Assembly: GCA_036873755.1 (NCBI GenBank)
Contig: JAVTVY010018888.1
Location: 1 to 64,000, forward strand
DNA length: 64,000 nt
Direction of reading: 5' to 3'
Origin: Hanleya hanleyi
Taxonomy: Eukaryota; Mollusca; Polyplacophora; Lepidopleurida; Hanleyidae
The notes under the pieces were generated by a model. The model searched no databases and was not told the origin of the DNA. It worked only from the letters and a program-made list of their open reading frames with translations. The position numbers and the translations under genes are program-made. The number at the start of each line of letters is the position of its first letter. Positions within the stretch are counted from its first letter, which is position 1. Shown here piece after piece: positions 39,021 through 54,700 of this stretch.

Positions 39021-42000
39021 TGTCAATCTCCATATCGTTGTTCTTGGACCTCTTTAAGAGTATGGAGCTTAGGCAATCAGAAGCATCTGTCTCGAGCTCA
39101 CTAGACAAAATTTCATGTTACACCTACACAGAAACTGACAATTTAAATGAGTGTGTTAGAAATGAACACTGAGTGCGCTGAAGGGAAAAACCTTTGATGT
39201 TGGCGTGGGTGAAATCAGATGTCATTCAAGCTGTTCGGCTACTTACATGTGGACCAGTTTTCAGCATTCTGATGCAAGACAATTCCAGGAGTAGACGGTT
39301 ACACCCACTGTACACCTATGCTGGTGCAAACAGGCCCAGGCAAATCTCCATTGAGATTTACAAACGAGATAATAGCAATAATAAATGAATAGAGCACGGA
39401 GCAGGCGAAATCTTCAGAGCCACCTTGAAAATTCATGGTCTTGGGCAGTTGGGAGCTAGATTTTATTTCAACATGTTCGAGTAAAAAACACATTACATGT
39501 ACTGTACTTATGTTTGCAATTATTATCAAGGGAGTTAAACCTAGGGAAGCAACAGCGTGGACTTGTCATATGCAAAAATAAAATGTTAAAAAAAAAAATT
39601 GCTACATTAAAAAACATGTTATACAACTTAGAGGTAGACCATTCTTATCTCTAAAGAACACAATGATAGAACTTTATGTAGGCCTATACATAGTATAACC
39701 AATGATCCCATAACCCTAAAATACTGCTGATTTCATGCCCTCATGATTTCAGGCAATGCCAGGCGGGAAATAAATGATTTTCAAACATTCATAAATATGA
39801 ACAGTTATAATACATGTAGTTTATATAATCCAATGAACAGCATTAATTTTGATCACGTGGCTGCCCAGTACTTCATGTGTCAGACAGCGACACCTGTATT
39901 CGACAGTTGGAAGAACCAGTATTGGATGATTGTCAAGGGAAGATAAAATTCTGCTCGTTTAGTTACTAAGAGCTGTCACAGGATTTTTTTCCCCCATTGT
40001 TGTAATTCATTCATTTTATGGTAATTATACGAGATAAATCCCAACAGGAATTTCACTGTACTTGTCCGCATTGCTTTGAAAATCCATATTGGACCATTGT
40101 CCAATACGGAGTTCAACACCATGTGGATTCGTACAATAAAAAATCCATAATGGACTCGGCATTGAATACTAACCTCAAACTATAACACAACAAAATTACT
40201 CGTCTTCAAGTATGATACTCATACAAATATAGTCGTCGAATTTCAAGCATAAGAGACCTGTAACATGTACTATCCGGGGTGCCCCACTGACCTGACAGAG
40301 AGTCTATGAAATCACAGAGCATGAAACGTGTGGCATTCTACGATATCGGGACCTCACCATCCATTCATAACCATCTGACCAATGTCATCCCATTCCTGTG
40401 TTTTCAGGATAAACATACCATTCATGTTTAATACACACAACATATACGGTAAATACCCTCTAATGATTCAATCACCCCCAATTTTATGGACAAAAATTTG
40501 TTCAGTCATTGTAAAAAATCTGATCACCCTCCGAAATCATCAAATAAGAAAGAAATAATTTGCAAGATTTTGGACCATTCCGTCAACTTCCATGACTTCC
40601 TGTTTTAATAAATTTGACCACCCCAGATTTTATGGTGGGGAAATTTCACTTCCTGTGATTTGTTAGAGGAAATACCATAAATGTACTTTCTGTAAATAGG
40701 CAGGGCCTGACGCAGTTCTTCAATTTTAGCACGGACACTAATTTATCAATTTCACTAATAAATCAATTTATTTTTTTCTTCTCATTATTCTGTAATACGG
40801 TAATCCCTTTAATAATTCAATCACAGGAACGGCAAACTTTCCTTCATAAAAACCAGAGGTGATCAAATATATTAGAACAGGAAGATGACAAATGGTTCAA
40901 AAATCATGCGGATAATCCATTATTTTATCGCTATTTCAATGAATTGGTGTTTGACAACCGATTGAATTTTTGTCACCAAAATTGGGAGTGATTGAATTTT
41001 GATAGGGGGACATGGAATACTCTAACATGTGTATAGTTAAATATTTCCAGAATATTCATTCAATTCCATGTCAGTTAGGTTTCATAATATAGATCATAGC
41101 TAGTACAGAACAAAAAGGAAGGAATACGTTCAATGTTATGGCCTACTTTTACGATGTTATTATGGACGAGAATTTGCGAACGTCAGCTGAAAAATCTGCA
41201 TGATCTAGCTGAACTTGTCACTCGATCACTATGGTCGACTTCCTCGAATAAAATTAGGTGACTTTATCAGGGTTCGCTGCCTTTTACAAGAACTATGATG
41301 AGATATCAAACTTAGTACACAGTAATAAATACGATCACTACGATCACGGTAAAGTGATTCGCCATTTTGGATCTTCCATGAAAATCGGCGCGACATATAA
41401 TTTGAACACTCGCGTTTTTCTGGAATTCGCTCAACAAATATTTCTAAAGTAGCCAATTTTTGGAGTGGTGAGTTTCATCACTACATCAGAATTATTAGGG
41501 AAATTAGCGTAATAAAAGTCCAGATACTGGTAAATATGCCACTGACAGGTCATTGGCTGCATTGGGTAGAAATATGCTATGCGCAATTTAGCCTTTATGG
41601 ATTTTGCTCCACACAGGAAGCATGTATATCTGCCTACGAGAGAATAAAAAGTGCATAGTGTACCCATACCTCATAAAGGTATAACGTTCAAATTATTTCC
41701 GAATAATCTTCAAAGTACATGTATACAATCAATTTTTCTCCATTAAAACATGAAACTCCAACCTCTAGTTTCCAGTTCAAGTGCTATCCTAGCTCAAGTC
41801 ATTTGAGGGGGGAGCAGTTTCGCTTTTCACCAAAGTCAGTTCTGAACAGTTGGAAAAACATCTATCGCTGGCAACGACACGTAATAAATGAAAAAAGCCC
41901 AATTTCACACAGGCATACTGTCACCACAACATCTTAACAGACCATTACCATTGTCGTCACGCCTCGGTAAGCATGTTAACAGACTGACCTCCAGACCGGG

Positions 42001-42600
42001 CAAGTTTAGCATACAGACTTACTGAGAAAAGACAGCAAAACAAATGGAAACAAAATTATGAAGAAGTGGTTGGGAAGAGGGTTGAACTATTTTGAAGGAA
42101 CTGTGTGAATTACTTACAGCCTCAATATGAGCCTGTTTTAACCACAAATTCTTTCATGGGGTAAAAGCTGGCAGCTATTTCGTGTCAAAGTATCTGTTAA
42201 AAGCGTTCATTTGAGATCAAAAGGAGAGCGAAGGACAGCTTGAAGGCTTTTGTAGTGTAAATTAACTATTGAATAAAATTTAATTGAATTTGTTGGTAAC
42301 CAATGGTGGTGTTCTTGGTACACATCTTGCGATCCACTGAATATGCTATCTTTCACTCTGAATAATTTCACTGACATGAACGCTTTTAGCTAAATTCCCA
42401 ATGAGGCGCCACGTCCATTTGCCCGATCTTGACTGTGGCGAAGCTGGTTCTCATCCAATTGTTGCCTGGCCAAACGGTTAAATGATGGAAGAAGTATCCC
42501 ATCTCTGCTGTTCACATTTTCATCCAGAAGCACAGTCCCTCGTTTAAAATTAGCGCCCGAGCCAATATTTGCATCCTCTTGCGTCACACTTCAGACACTG
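39021..42600. other. Host DNA without a recognisable gene
   Basis: Only short frames are seen. About 40440-41020 holds a family of repeats starting ACGGTAA and TAATAATTCAATCAC that also occurs at 49423-49677 and 52043-52130. Confidence 0.45.
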
Positions 42601-42604
42601 TCAA

Positions 42605-42712
42605 TCATTTCTTTTTAGCCTGGAGCCCCGCCCCAGCATTGAATTTGAAAAATATGATGTCTCCATCTTCGACTATATAATCTCTACCCTTTTGTTTGTA
42701 TTTCCCCGCAGC
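42605..42712 (-). CDS. OLA1: OLA1 coding exon 11 with stop
   Basis: Encodes [20 protein letters not shown], then FFKFN and a C-terminal KKK. TGA at 42605-42607. Confidence 0.96.
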   Translation of the reverse strand, partial: AAGKYKQKGRDYIVEDGDIIFFKFNAGAGLQAKKK

Positions 42713-45700
42713 CTGTTGGGAAGAGAAAATGGCGAAATGTAGGACTTCTAAATTTTTACTGGTGAAAATACGAAATCGACTGAGAGCAAGATGAATAATC
42801 ACCATGCTCACAGTCCAGATTGTAATTCACCAATATATATACCCACTGTGGGTCAGGCCACTGTTAATTGTTTGTTTCTCGTAACCTCTCTAATACACAT
42901 GCTGAGTGCGATAATTATTAACTATTAACTTGCAAACCAATTGTATGCAAATATGAAGAAAATGAGCAAGTTTTACTCATGAAAATGTAAATCTCTCATG
43001 GATTTTAATTATTTGCCCTCAAAATATACACGAGGGCTAGTTATGGGAAACAAACCATTAATTATCAGCAGCTTCACTGTGCTATTTTGGATGTTTTTTT
43101 TATAGGTTATTCTCATGTGATTTTCAAGACAATAGATCTTTTGGAATGAAACTTGACATCTGCTATTCAGAAACTGATCTTTGTCAACATACTTTTATGT
43201 CCATCTGCAAGTTCAGAGCATAGAGCGATTAACAGAATTAATCTGTCAACAAAATCAGTGAGGGTCCTATTTTCGATACTTCAGAATCAAGTGGCATTAT
43301 TTTCCTATGAAGTAGGCTCTCATTTGCAAATTGTCCAGTAGTCGGTGAGTCCATCCGAATCCTTTCGTCAGCAAAATAAGGAGAACCGTTGACATTAGAA
43401 CCTTGATTTTTGGCATGAACATGCATTAGGGGACTGTTACCAGCAAGTTCTGAGCGGAGCTACTTTTGATGAAAATTTGACCTACAGTGAGCTATAACAT
43501 TACGCTTGGACCCCAAGTCATCCAGGTGACCTAAAACATTAGGCTTGGACCCCCAAGTCAGCCTCCTCATCCTACTTCATAGGTCCTGTGATATTTGTCA
43601 CACTACTCCTGTAGTTCAACCGCAGTTAAAATTGATCAGATTAGCGATGAACATTTGTTCATATACCGGTACTGTTTATTTCTTTGACATTCTCTTATGT
43701 TGTTAAAATAATTTTTATCACGAAAAATCTGAGAATATTTCAAGTAATGGCATGAAGTTTCCAAAATAGTACCCATCCAAAATAGCACCCATCCAAAATA
43801 GCACAGTCACCCGTAGTACACATCATCTATGACAGTGATTCTGGAAAACTACATTGGAAGATAATGTGTTTAAATTATAAAATCAATCATTAATCGAACC
43901 ACAGGATGATTGTTGGTTGAACCAGTTTCTGGTTGTTATTACGGTTCACTGGGACCATTTACACCATTGGTATTTTATATGCTGGTCCCTGCAGCCTCGG
44001 GTGTTGGTTTTGACAGTGAATTTTTTTACAAAGGTTTAAAATAGGAAAGACAAAAAATTGGCATCAGGGAAAAATGTTGTCAGTTTACCCAGTGTCTGGT
44101 TAATTCAGGCTTCCTACCCTTTGTGAAAGGAAAAATTCCAGGTATTTTCCAGGTCCATACATCCTTTTTTCAGGATCTTCAATCGAATTTTCCTGGACAT
44201 TTTTCAACACCTATTACCATGTTTCATTCAGCAAATTCAACAATGTACATTAGAATGAAATGAATATGTTTTTCAACTATCACGTTTCATACAGATCTGA
44301 CTTTAGATCGAAGACTAAATTCAGTTTGTTCGAAAGAAATTCCATTAATTAATTGTGGCAGATATTTTGGGGGGAAAGAGTACAATAAAATTCAAGGGCT
44401 TTTACAGGACTCTTTTACAAATATTGTCAGATTTCAAGGATTTCCAGATCCTGGAATTTATTTTCTCAGAATTCAAGGATTTCCAGGTCCTGGAAATTAT
44501 TCTCTCAGAATTCAAGGATTTCCAGGTCCTGGAATTTATTTTCTCAGAATTCAAGAATTTCCAGGACCCATAGGCACCCTGGATTATACAGGTTCTATTG
44601 AAGGCTCATCACACACGCATTATGTATATCATACCTTAACTGCATTCTCGGTTCCGTGTTCCTTGAAGTCATCATAAGCCATGACCTCAGCCATAATGAA
44701 ACCTTTCTCCATATCAGTGTGGATCCTCCCTGCTGCCTGGGGTGCCTTGGTACCTTTCTGTATTCAAAGTAACCAATGAAATGACACGTGAGTATGCTCT
44801 GTGTTTAAATAAACCAATCAAATGAGAGGTAAGTCATGCTGCTAGTAGTCTCCATTGCCTTAAAGCAACCGACACTACTATCAGGGACTGCATCATCCAG
44901 GAGCTGGTGGAACATCACCAATGCCAGCACGTTACAACTGATAAGTCCGCAAAATAAGTGCCCATATCTGATTCAGACAGAAGTGCTTAGAGAGACGGGA
45001 TTAATAAATAAATTGCACAATATTTACCTTGAATGATTAAACAAAGAAAATCTATCAAGTATATTGAATTGTTTAGTATTTTTTACAAAAAACGATCACA
45101 TTAAAGTGGAGTCTGCGATGCATCAACTCATTTCTGCCCTTCTTTGGTACTAACAATCGGTACTCCGAGCAAGGACTATTTGAACTAACGTGGAGGTAAT
45201 TATGCTCTGTATCCAATTAAACCAATCAAATGAGGGAAATATCTTTTGTATGCAAATAAACCAATCCAATGACATTTGAGTATACTCTGAGTTTAAATAA
45301 ACCAATCAAATGATAGAAGTATCTTCTGTATTCAAATTAACCAATAAAAGTATCTACCATGTGATAGGTAATTATATTCTGTACTGGAAGAATTATACAC
45401 CATTCAAATCAAATCATGCATGTATCCCAATTAATCCAATGGAATGATAGGTATGAATTCAAATGAACCATTCAAATGAAAAGGCTGAAGCCAATTCAAA
45501 GAATGAACCAATCAAATAAAAAGGCTGAACCCAAAACAAAGAATGAACCAATCAAAAGAAAGAAGACATGTTGAGAGACTCACCTGTAGAGTCCAAGCCT
45601 TGACCTCGTCTTTACCACAGGTGAAGAAATACATGAGCTGTAAAGCTTTATACCCCGTCACTATGATCTTGTCCAGGGCGCTGTCACGATAAATATAGTG

Positions 45701-48700
45701 TATTCAAGGAAGTGTAGATGAAGTACATTTTCCATACAAACATTTGGTATGCAGGGTTTGAATTTTAGAGAAAACATGATTTCGGTATATCTTGATCATT
45801 GAATCACTCCAATTTCGAGGGCGAAATTCCATCTGGCAGTCATTCTAATATTAAAACAAAAGAGTCTTATGCTTGGGTCTGCTGAGAAGTTTGACGTAAT
45901 ACAAGAGTAAACTCCATCGTCAAAACTCCATCGTCACGTCATCGTCCATTCGTCGCTATATAGCTGAAATATTGCTGAATGCGACATTAAACCTTAATTC
46001 TCTATCTCTCTCTCTATCCAGTGTAACTCCAAACAAGAGCCCAAGGGGCTTCAATATACGCCCGTATATCTGGAATTACATTGGTCCAAATTTCAAGGTT
46101 GTTTACTAGCTTTGATTCCAATTGGTAGCTATCAATCCAGAGAAAGGTCTACAATTTCGTGCTTCCAACAATGTAACATATATCACATCTTAGACTGAAT
46201 GATAAACTAAAATGAGCTTAACTCTTGGTAACAAGTTGACCTTGAATCAAGAGTCAAGAGCTCACATATCCAATACTAAAACCGACAATAGTCAAACACA
46301 AGAAAATAGTAGTTTTCCTGCAAATGGATTCCTTTCAGGCGAGAGAATTTTTCATGAACAGGGCTGCACAAATTGCGCGAACAATAGGTTTGGTTACGCA
46401 ATTTTCATTATGCGTAACCCATTTTCAGTTCACTTGAATTACAGATATTAACCTGTATACAATAGAGATGGCTTATGCAAAGCAGAGAAGGGTTACCCAA
46501 AAATCTTTAGCGTAACCCATATTTGGGTTAAGCAGAATTTTCAATTTGTGCAGTCCTGATGAAGGAAGATGAAAGTGATGAAGTAAACATTTGTTCTTGA
46601 GTTAATAAGCAGGTATGAAGTTCATAAAGGACCCCTCTCCCCATTAAATTAGTAAATGTATGGTTTTAATTTCACAACATTTTAACTAAATGTACCTGTT
46701 TCAAACATGGGAGACAACTCCACAGGACAAATGCCATGTACATGTATGGGAGAGAACTCTGAATATTCCAACCTACATATAACACATAGAGTCAGCTAAA
46801 CTTGATTCAGTTTTGGGGGACTGTGACCTTGACCGTTGACAAATTGATCGCAAAATGTATGGCTCCTCTTTGCCATGCGAGTAAGGTATACTCAAAGTTT
46901 GGTACCAATACATACCTTGAAACCAGAGATATTGCATGGACAACAAATGTTAATGGATGAATGGACAGAACGCAACATCGCATTACACGACTTCGTCTTC
47001 GACAGGCATATGAAAATGTGACTTTTAATGATTTCTTGATTTTGGGGTCACAGTGACCTTGACCTAAATTTTGGTACACGACACACTGTCTTCCCTCAAT
47101 GTATCAATGGACACAAAAAATCATGAATTATGAATTTTTTGATTTTGGGGGTCACAGTGACCTACACTATTGACCTTGACCTAAATTTTGGTAGTTGACA
47201 AACCGTCTCCCTGTAATTTCTCAATGGACACAAATAATCATGATTTTTAACAATTTCACGATTTTGGGGTGACAGTGACCTTGACCTTTGACCTTGACTT
47301 ACATTTTGGTATGTGACACATCGTGTCCCCCTAATGTATCTACTGACACAAAAAATGTTATTTTTACCAATTTCCTGATTTTGGAGTCACAGTGACCTTT
47401 GACCTTCGACCTTGACCTATTTTTTGGTATGCGACATTTCATTATCCCCTATTGAATCCATTCACAAAAATTAGAAATGTTTAATGATTTCCTGATTTTT
47501 CGGTCACACTGACCCTTGACCTCTGACCTCGACCTACATTTGGTATGCAACACATCATTCCCCCCTAGGGCATCCACTCACCAAAAATTAGAACTGTAGA
47601 TAGAAAACTGTCAATGATCAATGATTTCCTGATTTTAGGCAACAGTGACCTTTGACCTCTGATCTCTACCTCAATTTTGATACGCGACACATGGTCTCTC
47701 CACCTAGTGTATCCACTCACAAAAAATTGCAACTGTGGATAGAAAACATTCACAGATATAGACCGGACACGAACACTCAAGTCATTTCCTGTGTTTGAGG
47801 CCAGTGACCTTTGACCTCGACCTTGATTTTGGTACGTGACACATCGTCTCCCCGTAGGGTATCCACTCACCAAAAATTAGAACTGTAGATAGAAAACTGT
47901 CCCAGATATAGAACGGACACGAGAGACGGACAGACGGACGGACGGACGGACACACGGACAGACGGACGGAATCCGCCATCACATAATACGTCCGCCTTTT
48001 GGCGGGCGTATAAAAATGTAAGGCTCATTTTGGGGAGTGATGATGGTAAAATAAAGAGCTGAAATGAGTGTTACATTTTTCGGAGTTACACTACTCATGT
48101 ATTAAGAGTCTTGTGGGGTTCAATATACGCCCACACACACATACATCTGACTGGAGAAACACTCGAGATATTACAACTAGCCTTTGGCCTTGATAAAATA
48201 CATCAAGTTCTTGTCAATCATCAGTTGCATGTGTAGTATGAATTTAGACACCCTAGATGTATCAGTAATCCTTTAAAAGATATAACCAATACAAGAATTT
48301 GACCTTGATAAAGTAAGTCAAGGTCAGTCATCTTCAATAGGCTTCAGATTCATTTGCATATTTCATACGAATTTGGAAAGCCGGACAATATCCCTCAAGA
48401 GTTACTGTGTTAACAAGCAAGAAGGATAGTCACAGACAGACAGACAACACAGACAATACCCTTTGGACAGTTTTGGTTGAGGGGTGAAAATCAATAGGGT
48501 TCATAAAGATAACAAATTTCAATTATTTACTGTTTTTCGGCCAATGTGACATGACCTTTGACCTAAAAATGGATAGGGTTGCTCTTTTCCCCATGCCCCA
48601 ATGTATAACCCAAGTTTGGTACCAATCCATGACCTGGAATTGGAGATATCGCATAGCCTAAGCTAACGGACTGAAGTCGTGATCGTAATATACAATTTAG

Positions 48701-51700
48701 TCTTTTGAAAGACAAATAATAATGAAGAGATAATGGATCATATGCATAATTGCAGACTAGTTTGTCAAGGACATGGTGCATTTTAGTGAGAATTTGGCCC
48801 CCATGAGGTATGGTCGAATTGCCAAAATTTAAATATTTCCTATGGAAGATTCATTTATATTGACATATAGAAAAACATTTTGTTGTATACCCAGAATAAT
48901 TATATGTCACTGAGCCCCATGATTCTCAAATAGCAGAGCCGAGAAGTAGTGTAGACTTTATGCACAATGTGTCATTTTAGGGGTGAAAATACCTTCTAGT
49001 ATTCTCTGTCAACAAAAGTTGTTCGATCAAAACCAGAACCATTGTTTGTCCACAACTTCCTATTGAACCAACAATAGTTGCAAAAATGAATTGTTTTGGC
49101 CCTGGTCAATTTACACGTTACAGAGAGAAATATGAGATGATTCCACCTTAAAATCAATGATTTTCCATAAGTCCACACATTCATGGTCCTGTTATTCAAA
49201 AATCATAAAACCTAAATGCCTTACAATTATTCTGAGCCTATAACAAAACTTTGTAATCCATGTCAATCAAATAATTTCTCTCATACGTAACATTTCATAT
49301 TTGGTACTCAAACCTGACTTCATGGGGGCCGATTCCTCGCCAAAACGCCAGGTACTTTGATCACCACTGGCTGCCAAGTTTCACTTTCTGTGAGTGAGTA
49401 ATTAGAGAGTTTATAATGCAATAAGGTAATTCCCTAATTGTTCGACCACAGGAAGAGATATTTGCCGCAAGAATATCAGGGGTGAGCAAAATATTAGAAC
49501 AGAAGGTTGACAAAATGCTCCAAAATCATGCAAATCATCCATTATTCCTTTGTGATTTGAATGATTTCAGCAGGAGATCAGTTTTTAGTAGAACAGCTGA
49601 TCAGATTTTGTCCACAAAAATTCAGCGTTCTTGAATTTCAACAGGGTGATTGAATTATTAGAAGAATTACCGTAACACACAAACCTGGAAGTTCCAATTT
49701 CTGTGAGACGTTTCTTTTTTTCCTCTTCATCCATTTGTAGGAGATCTAACTCTAGAGCTCCGCTAAACGGGATGATCGTCGAGCCTTTGTCGTTGGCATC
49801 TATCCACTCCTTTATTTTCACCAACCTGGGGTAGGAAGAGATAACAAATATAAGTATAAACACTAAACATTCTTTAAACAGATGAAAATATTAATATAAG
49901 TAATTATTAAGCCCGGCATTCGAGCTGCCATATTTTTCTTCATGTAAACATTTAACTCACTTTTGCGGACATCGTTTCGCTTATGAGTGCATTTACAGCA
50001 AGTATTATTGTCGAGTGCTCATATATCACTGATAAAACTGTCTGTGAAACCAAAAATATTTTCCTTTCATTTTACCATTCATCATTACGATGGCGGAAAA
50101 TGGTTTCTTTAAAATATCATTCTATTACTGTTAATGTTCTGTATTGTTGTATTGATAAATGCTGAAATAATAAACGAAATAACCAAACTTTAAACGATAC
50201 ATAATAAATATGCCTCTTTGTTCACTAGCAGAGCATCATGGGCAAACTCAATATGGCAGCCATGAACACTGAAATATTTCGACATTTTCATCCCAATTAT
50301 CTACATTTTGCACACCTATTAGGGCAGAGAATTATTATATTTCAACTCAATGGATTTTCAACATGCTGCCCAGACTAAAGATACCAAAAAAATCACACAA
50401 AAATCAGGCAGGCCAGATAGGGTTACAGAACACAATAAAGGACCATTACAGTAACTCGATGAATGGCTGAATTTTCATCCAATGAAAATCCCAGATTTTA
50501 TTCTGAAAATTTGAATTGACCAATCAAAGCTTTAAAACCGGAAGCTATCCCATGCTGCATAGTTGTTTCTATTAAACCCCATTGGTCAATATTTCACCAA
50601 AACCTCTGTCCCAACTCTCTATGTCACATCCTCTGAGCCCCTCCCGCCCCCACACAAGAAAACAGACACTTCCATCAGTGAAATGGAACTGTTGATGATT
50701 TTTCAACATTACCATTTATTCTTCTTCCTGACGTAATCTTTCTCCGATAAGTTGATCAGGTATATAACTGGCTTGGCCGTCAGAAACAGATGCTCGTTTA
50801 AAATATCTATCTGTAAAGAGAAAAACAATGTATCTTTAAGCAGGCCGTTGATGAAGGACACTGAAGAAGGACACTGATGAAGGACACTGAAGAAGGATGT
50901 TGATGAAGGACATTGATGGAGGCTAAAGTAACTTAAACACTAATAATTTAATTACAGAAAGTGTATTATCTCACCGCATACAGCAGACAAAAAAATTCAA
51001 GAAAAAATCGAAGAAACGGACATACACCATAGGTGACCCATCTTCACAAGTCCAGTTAAATACTAAATCCTCGCGGAGGGTTTACCTGGATATTTTTGGT
51101 GATTCGAATGAGTTCTTGAGTTGATGCCTCTATTATACAATCTCGTACATTTCATCTCCCTCCCCCCCCCCCCCGGCGCTTATTATGAACCAGCATGTGG
51201 GTATCCCAAGCCTGCGTTTTTTCCTTTGACTTCCGATGTCAATTTCAGCTTGACATCAAAGCAGTTGGACCGGCGATGAAATGCAAGCCTGTCACATCTC
51301 ATACCTCGCAGCGGATTGGCCTAGCCAACTAGCTTAGCGCGTTCACTGATTGGGTTGATTTAGAGGAAAACCCTTGATCTGTTTATATCCAGAACTAACA
51401 CAGATCGATCAATACACTGGCTCGCGAGGATGTAGGTGATCATGGACATGTATATCCGCATCGGATGGTTTTGAAAAAACAAATTGTCATCTATGTAATT
51501 TGCATATTAAAGCAAAGACGACATGTTTTGTTCTCTATCAACAATCAGACTATGCAAACTTTCATTAGAAAACCCTTGTTACAACATGTAACAATAAATA
51601 AGGCAAATCACCTGAAGATTTCGGAGCGTTATGATGAGTAAGTCAAAAGTTATTAAGCAAAAACCACCTTTTTTACCTCCATTGTTAGAGAGGTAGTTCT

Positions 51701-54700
51701 CTCTGACCTCTTAGAGCAACACTGACCTCTTTGGGATCCCAGTGATGATGTCGTACAGGTTTCTTATCCTCCATCAACGTTGTCCTCACTTTAAGCAGCA
51801 CATCCTGAAAACAAGAGTCTTTGAACTCAAACAACCACTGATAATTAAATATTTCTGTATAGCGGAAAGCAGAAGCTAAAGACCATCAGGCTGTTAGTGA
51901 GGCCAGCGGGTGACACTGTCCACATACCCATCATGAGTGATATATGAGATGGATCATATTTCATAGTCAAAATTAAGTTGACATTTGACCTCTTCGCAGT
52001 AAAATGGTCAACATTCCTGTGAACTGGAAATCAATAGAGCATACGGTAATTTCCCTAATAATTCACTCCCGTTTTCGGCGCGGAGTTCGTGCCGCTGAAA
52101 GTAAAGTGAATATGTTACTAAGAATTACCGTACCTCAAAATTAGAGTTTTCATGTGCTGTGACCTTGACCTTTAACCTATTCACTCAAAATTCAATATGC
52201 TATGCAGACTATACAGACAATGTCACACCTGTGAACTTTCAATAAGATTCATGGAGTGTAACTCGAGATATCTCAAAACTAATTTTTTTTAATTCTGGTT
52301 GTCCTAAAAATAAATCAGTTGTTCTAATTTTTGTTTTATCATTTCAGCCTTCAGTTTGCATTTCATTTTCATATACTGTATATGGATTCATGAAATGTAA
52401 TCAATTTTTATGAACTATCAACAAAGTAACAAAGTATAGTGAGCCTAAAAAGCAAGATAATTTGATTTTCATTATTTTAATTAGTTGCTCCTGGGCAAAC
52501 AGCATCACTGAGTTTGGTTGTCCCAAGTAAATTTCATTTGCCTGGGGCAAGTGAAAGGGTAATAAATTTGAGCCCTGTCCAGACAAGCTTAAGCGTTACG
52601 GAAGGCAGGATGAAAGAACAAAGCAAAAACACACATAATGCCACTTCAACTAAAGTCGGTATGGCATAATAAAAATATCAGGGCTTTAGATTACTCTAAT
52701 TTGGGCACACCCACTATTCGACATAGCAAAAACATGCCCAGTAAAAAGTGCCCAAATTAGTGAAAAAGTCCCTGAATTCTGGCAAAATGGGTATGCATTG
52801 ACTCTCAACTGATAAAGTGTTTTTGTTCAACCCCAACAAAAACACTTTTTAAAGAACTCAGATGGCTAACCATACAAGAACCGATAACATATCAGAAAGC
52901 TATTTTTATTTTCAAAATCATTAACCACTTATGTCCCCCTTACCTCAACTCTCTCTTTAAATATGTTAATGAAATTACTGCACACACTCTAAGATCAACT
53001 GAAAACAACAAACTGTATCTTCCAAAACCCAGAACAAACTATCTGAAACAAAGCCTGAGTTTTTCTGGAGCAATGCTGTGGAACTCCCTTGGCAATAACC
53101 TCAAAGAAGCCCCATCTCTCAATGCCTTCAAGTCCAGACTTCTAAAATCCCTATGCTCTAGCACATAATATTATGTACTATTTTTATGTCAACACATTTA
53201 CATGTAATATACTCTGCAGTGTTTCGTGATTGTATATGTTGTACATTTTTTTTATTTTTTTTTTTTTTGGAGGGCCTCCGGGAAGAACAGTTTTTGCAAC
53301 TGACAGAGTTACCCTCATGAAATAAAGATATATATATATAAGCAATTTCCATGAACATTGATTCTTAATACAAGAAAAATATTGAAATTTTCGAATTTTT
53401 TTTAAAATGAATTTGGGTGCATCCTAACGTTTAACGTTGTATCCGGGACGGCATAATCTAAACCCCTGAATATGGTAAATTATTGCAACTTACATATTCA
53501 GGCTTTTTCTTCTTGTCCCCTCCCCTGGTCACAGCCCTCTCAAGGTTTTCCCAGTGTTTGTTGATATACTCCAGGTCCTTCAGCATCAGTTCTTCATTGA
53601 TAATGTCCAAGTCACGTACTGGATCCACCTCACCCTCCACGTGGACTATGTCGATCTCATCAAAAGCTCCTGTCAAAATATCAGTATGTCAACTGGTATG
53701 GGGAGTTCTTTGATAATTTGATCAGAAAAAGTGTAAATTCAAACCCCAAATATGATGAAGTGATCAAAGGACTCCTTGCTTCTTTATATGAATCCGTCTC
53801 TCTGCAGGTGAACTTGTTTGTTGAAAATTTTCTAAATGTGGAAATAGCTCGTCTTGGATTCAAAATACAATGTCAGCTACATAACATTCTGTCATTCTGT
53901 GAAATCTTCGGCACGTTTACATGAATAGGAGTTTTATAATAAGCAGGTGAAATATGCTATACAGCCTGTTCTGTCCATTCTTAGCATTTTACACAAGACA
54001 GTGAGTGAGTGAGTGAATATGATTTAATGTCGCTTTCAACTATATTTCAGTCATATCACGACGTTGGGTCCTATTCCTTTTCACACCCGGGAACCCCATG
54101 GGTGCCTCAGTTAGTAGCCTCTTACCACCAGCTCTCTGAGGAGCTGAGGCCTATTCTTACCATGACCTGCGGTGTGCACAACGACTTTTACACAAGGCAT
54201 TTTCCATCATATCAAAAGTACTATCATACAGAAGTCACATCTTACTACCGTTAATAGGCTGTAAAATTCACTCAAAAACTCAATAGAGAAGCCAAGAATC
54301 ACGGTAAACTTACGAAAAACTCAATTCTGGCAAAAATGCTATTGCTAATGTATTAGAATATTACATAAGAAAGGGGTAAAATGCTAGAAGAACTGAATAT
54401 TAATTGGACAAAACTCAATTCAGCGAGAGAAAAAACCCTGAATATTTTAACATCTGTGAACCCCTGATCATATAATCTTAACCCAAACAATACTGTACTG
54501 TAAAATATATCATCCTTGTCATAGAAATTCTGGACTTTTTGGTTAACATAATCACATTTTTGCTATGATGGAAATTTCTTGTGTAAAACGCTGATAATTG
54601 ACAAAAAAAAAGCCGTTTAGCATATTTTGCTTGCTTATTATAAACAAACATGTTTTCGAAGAATGACAGAATAATCTCTAGCCTATTTGTTCAAATAAGC

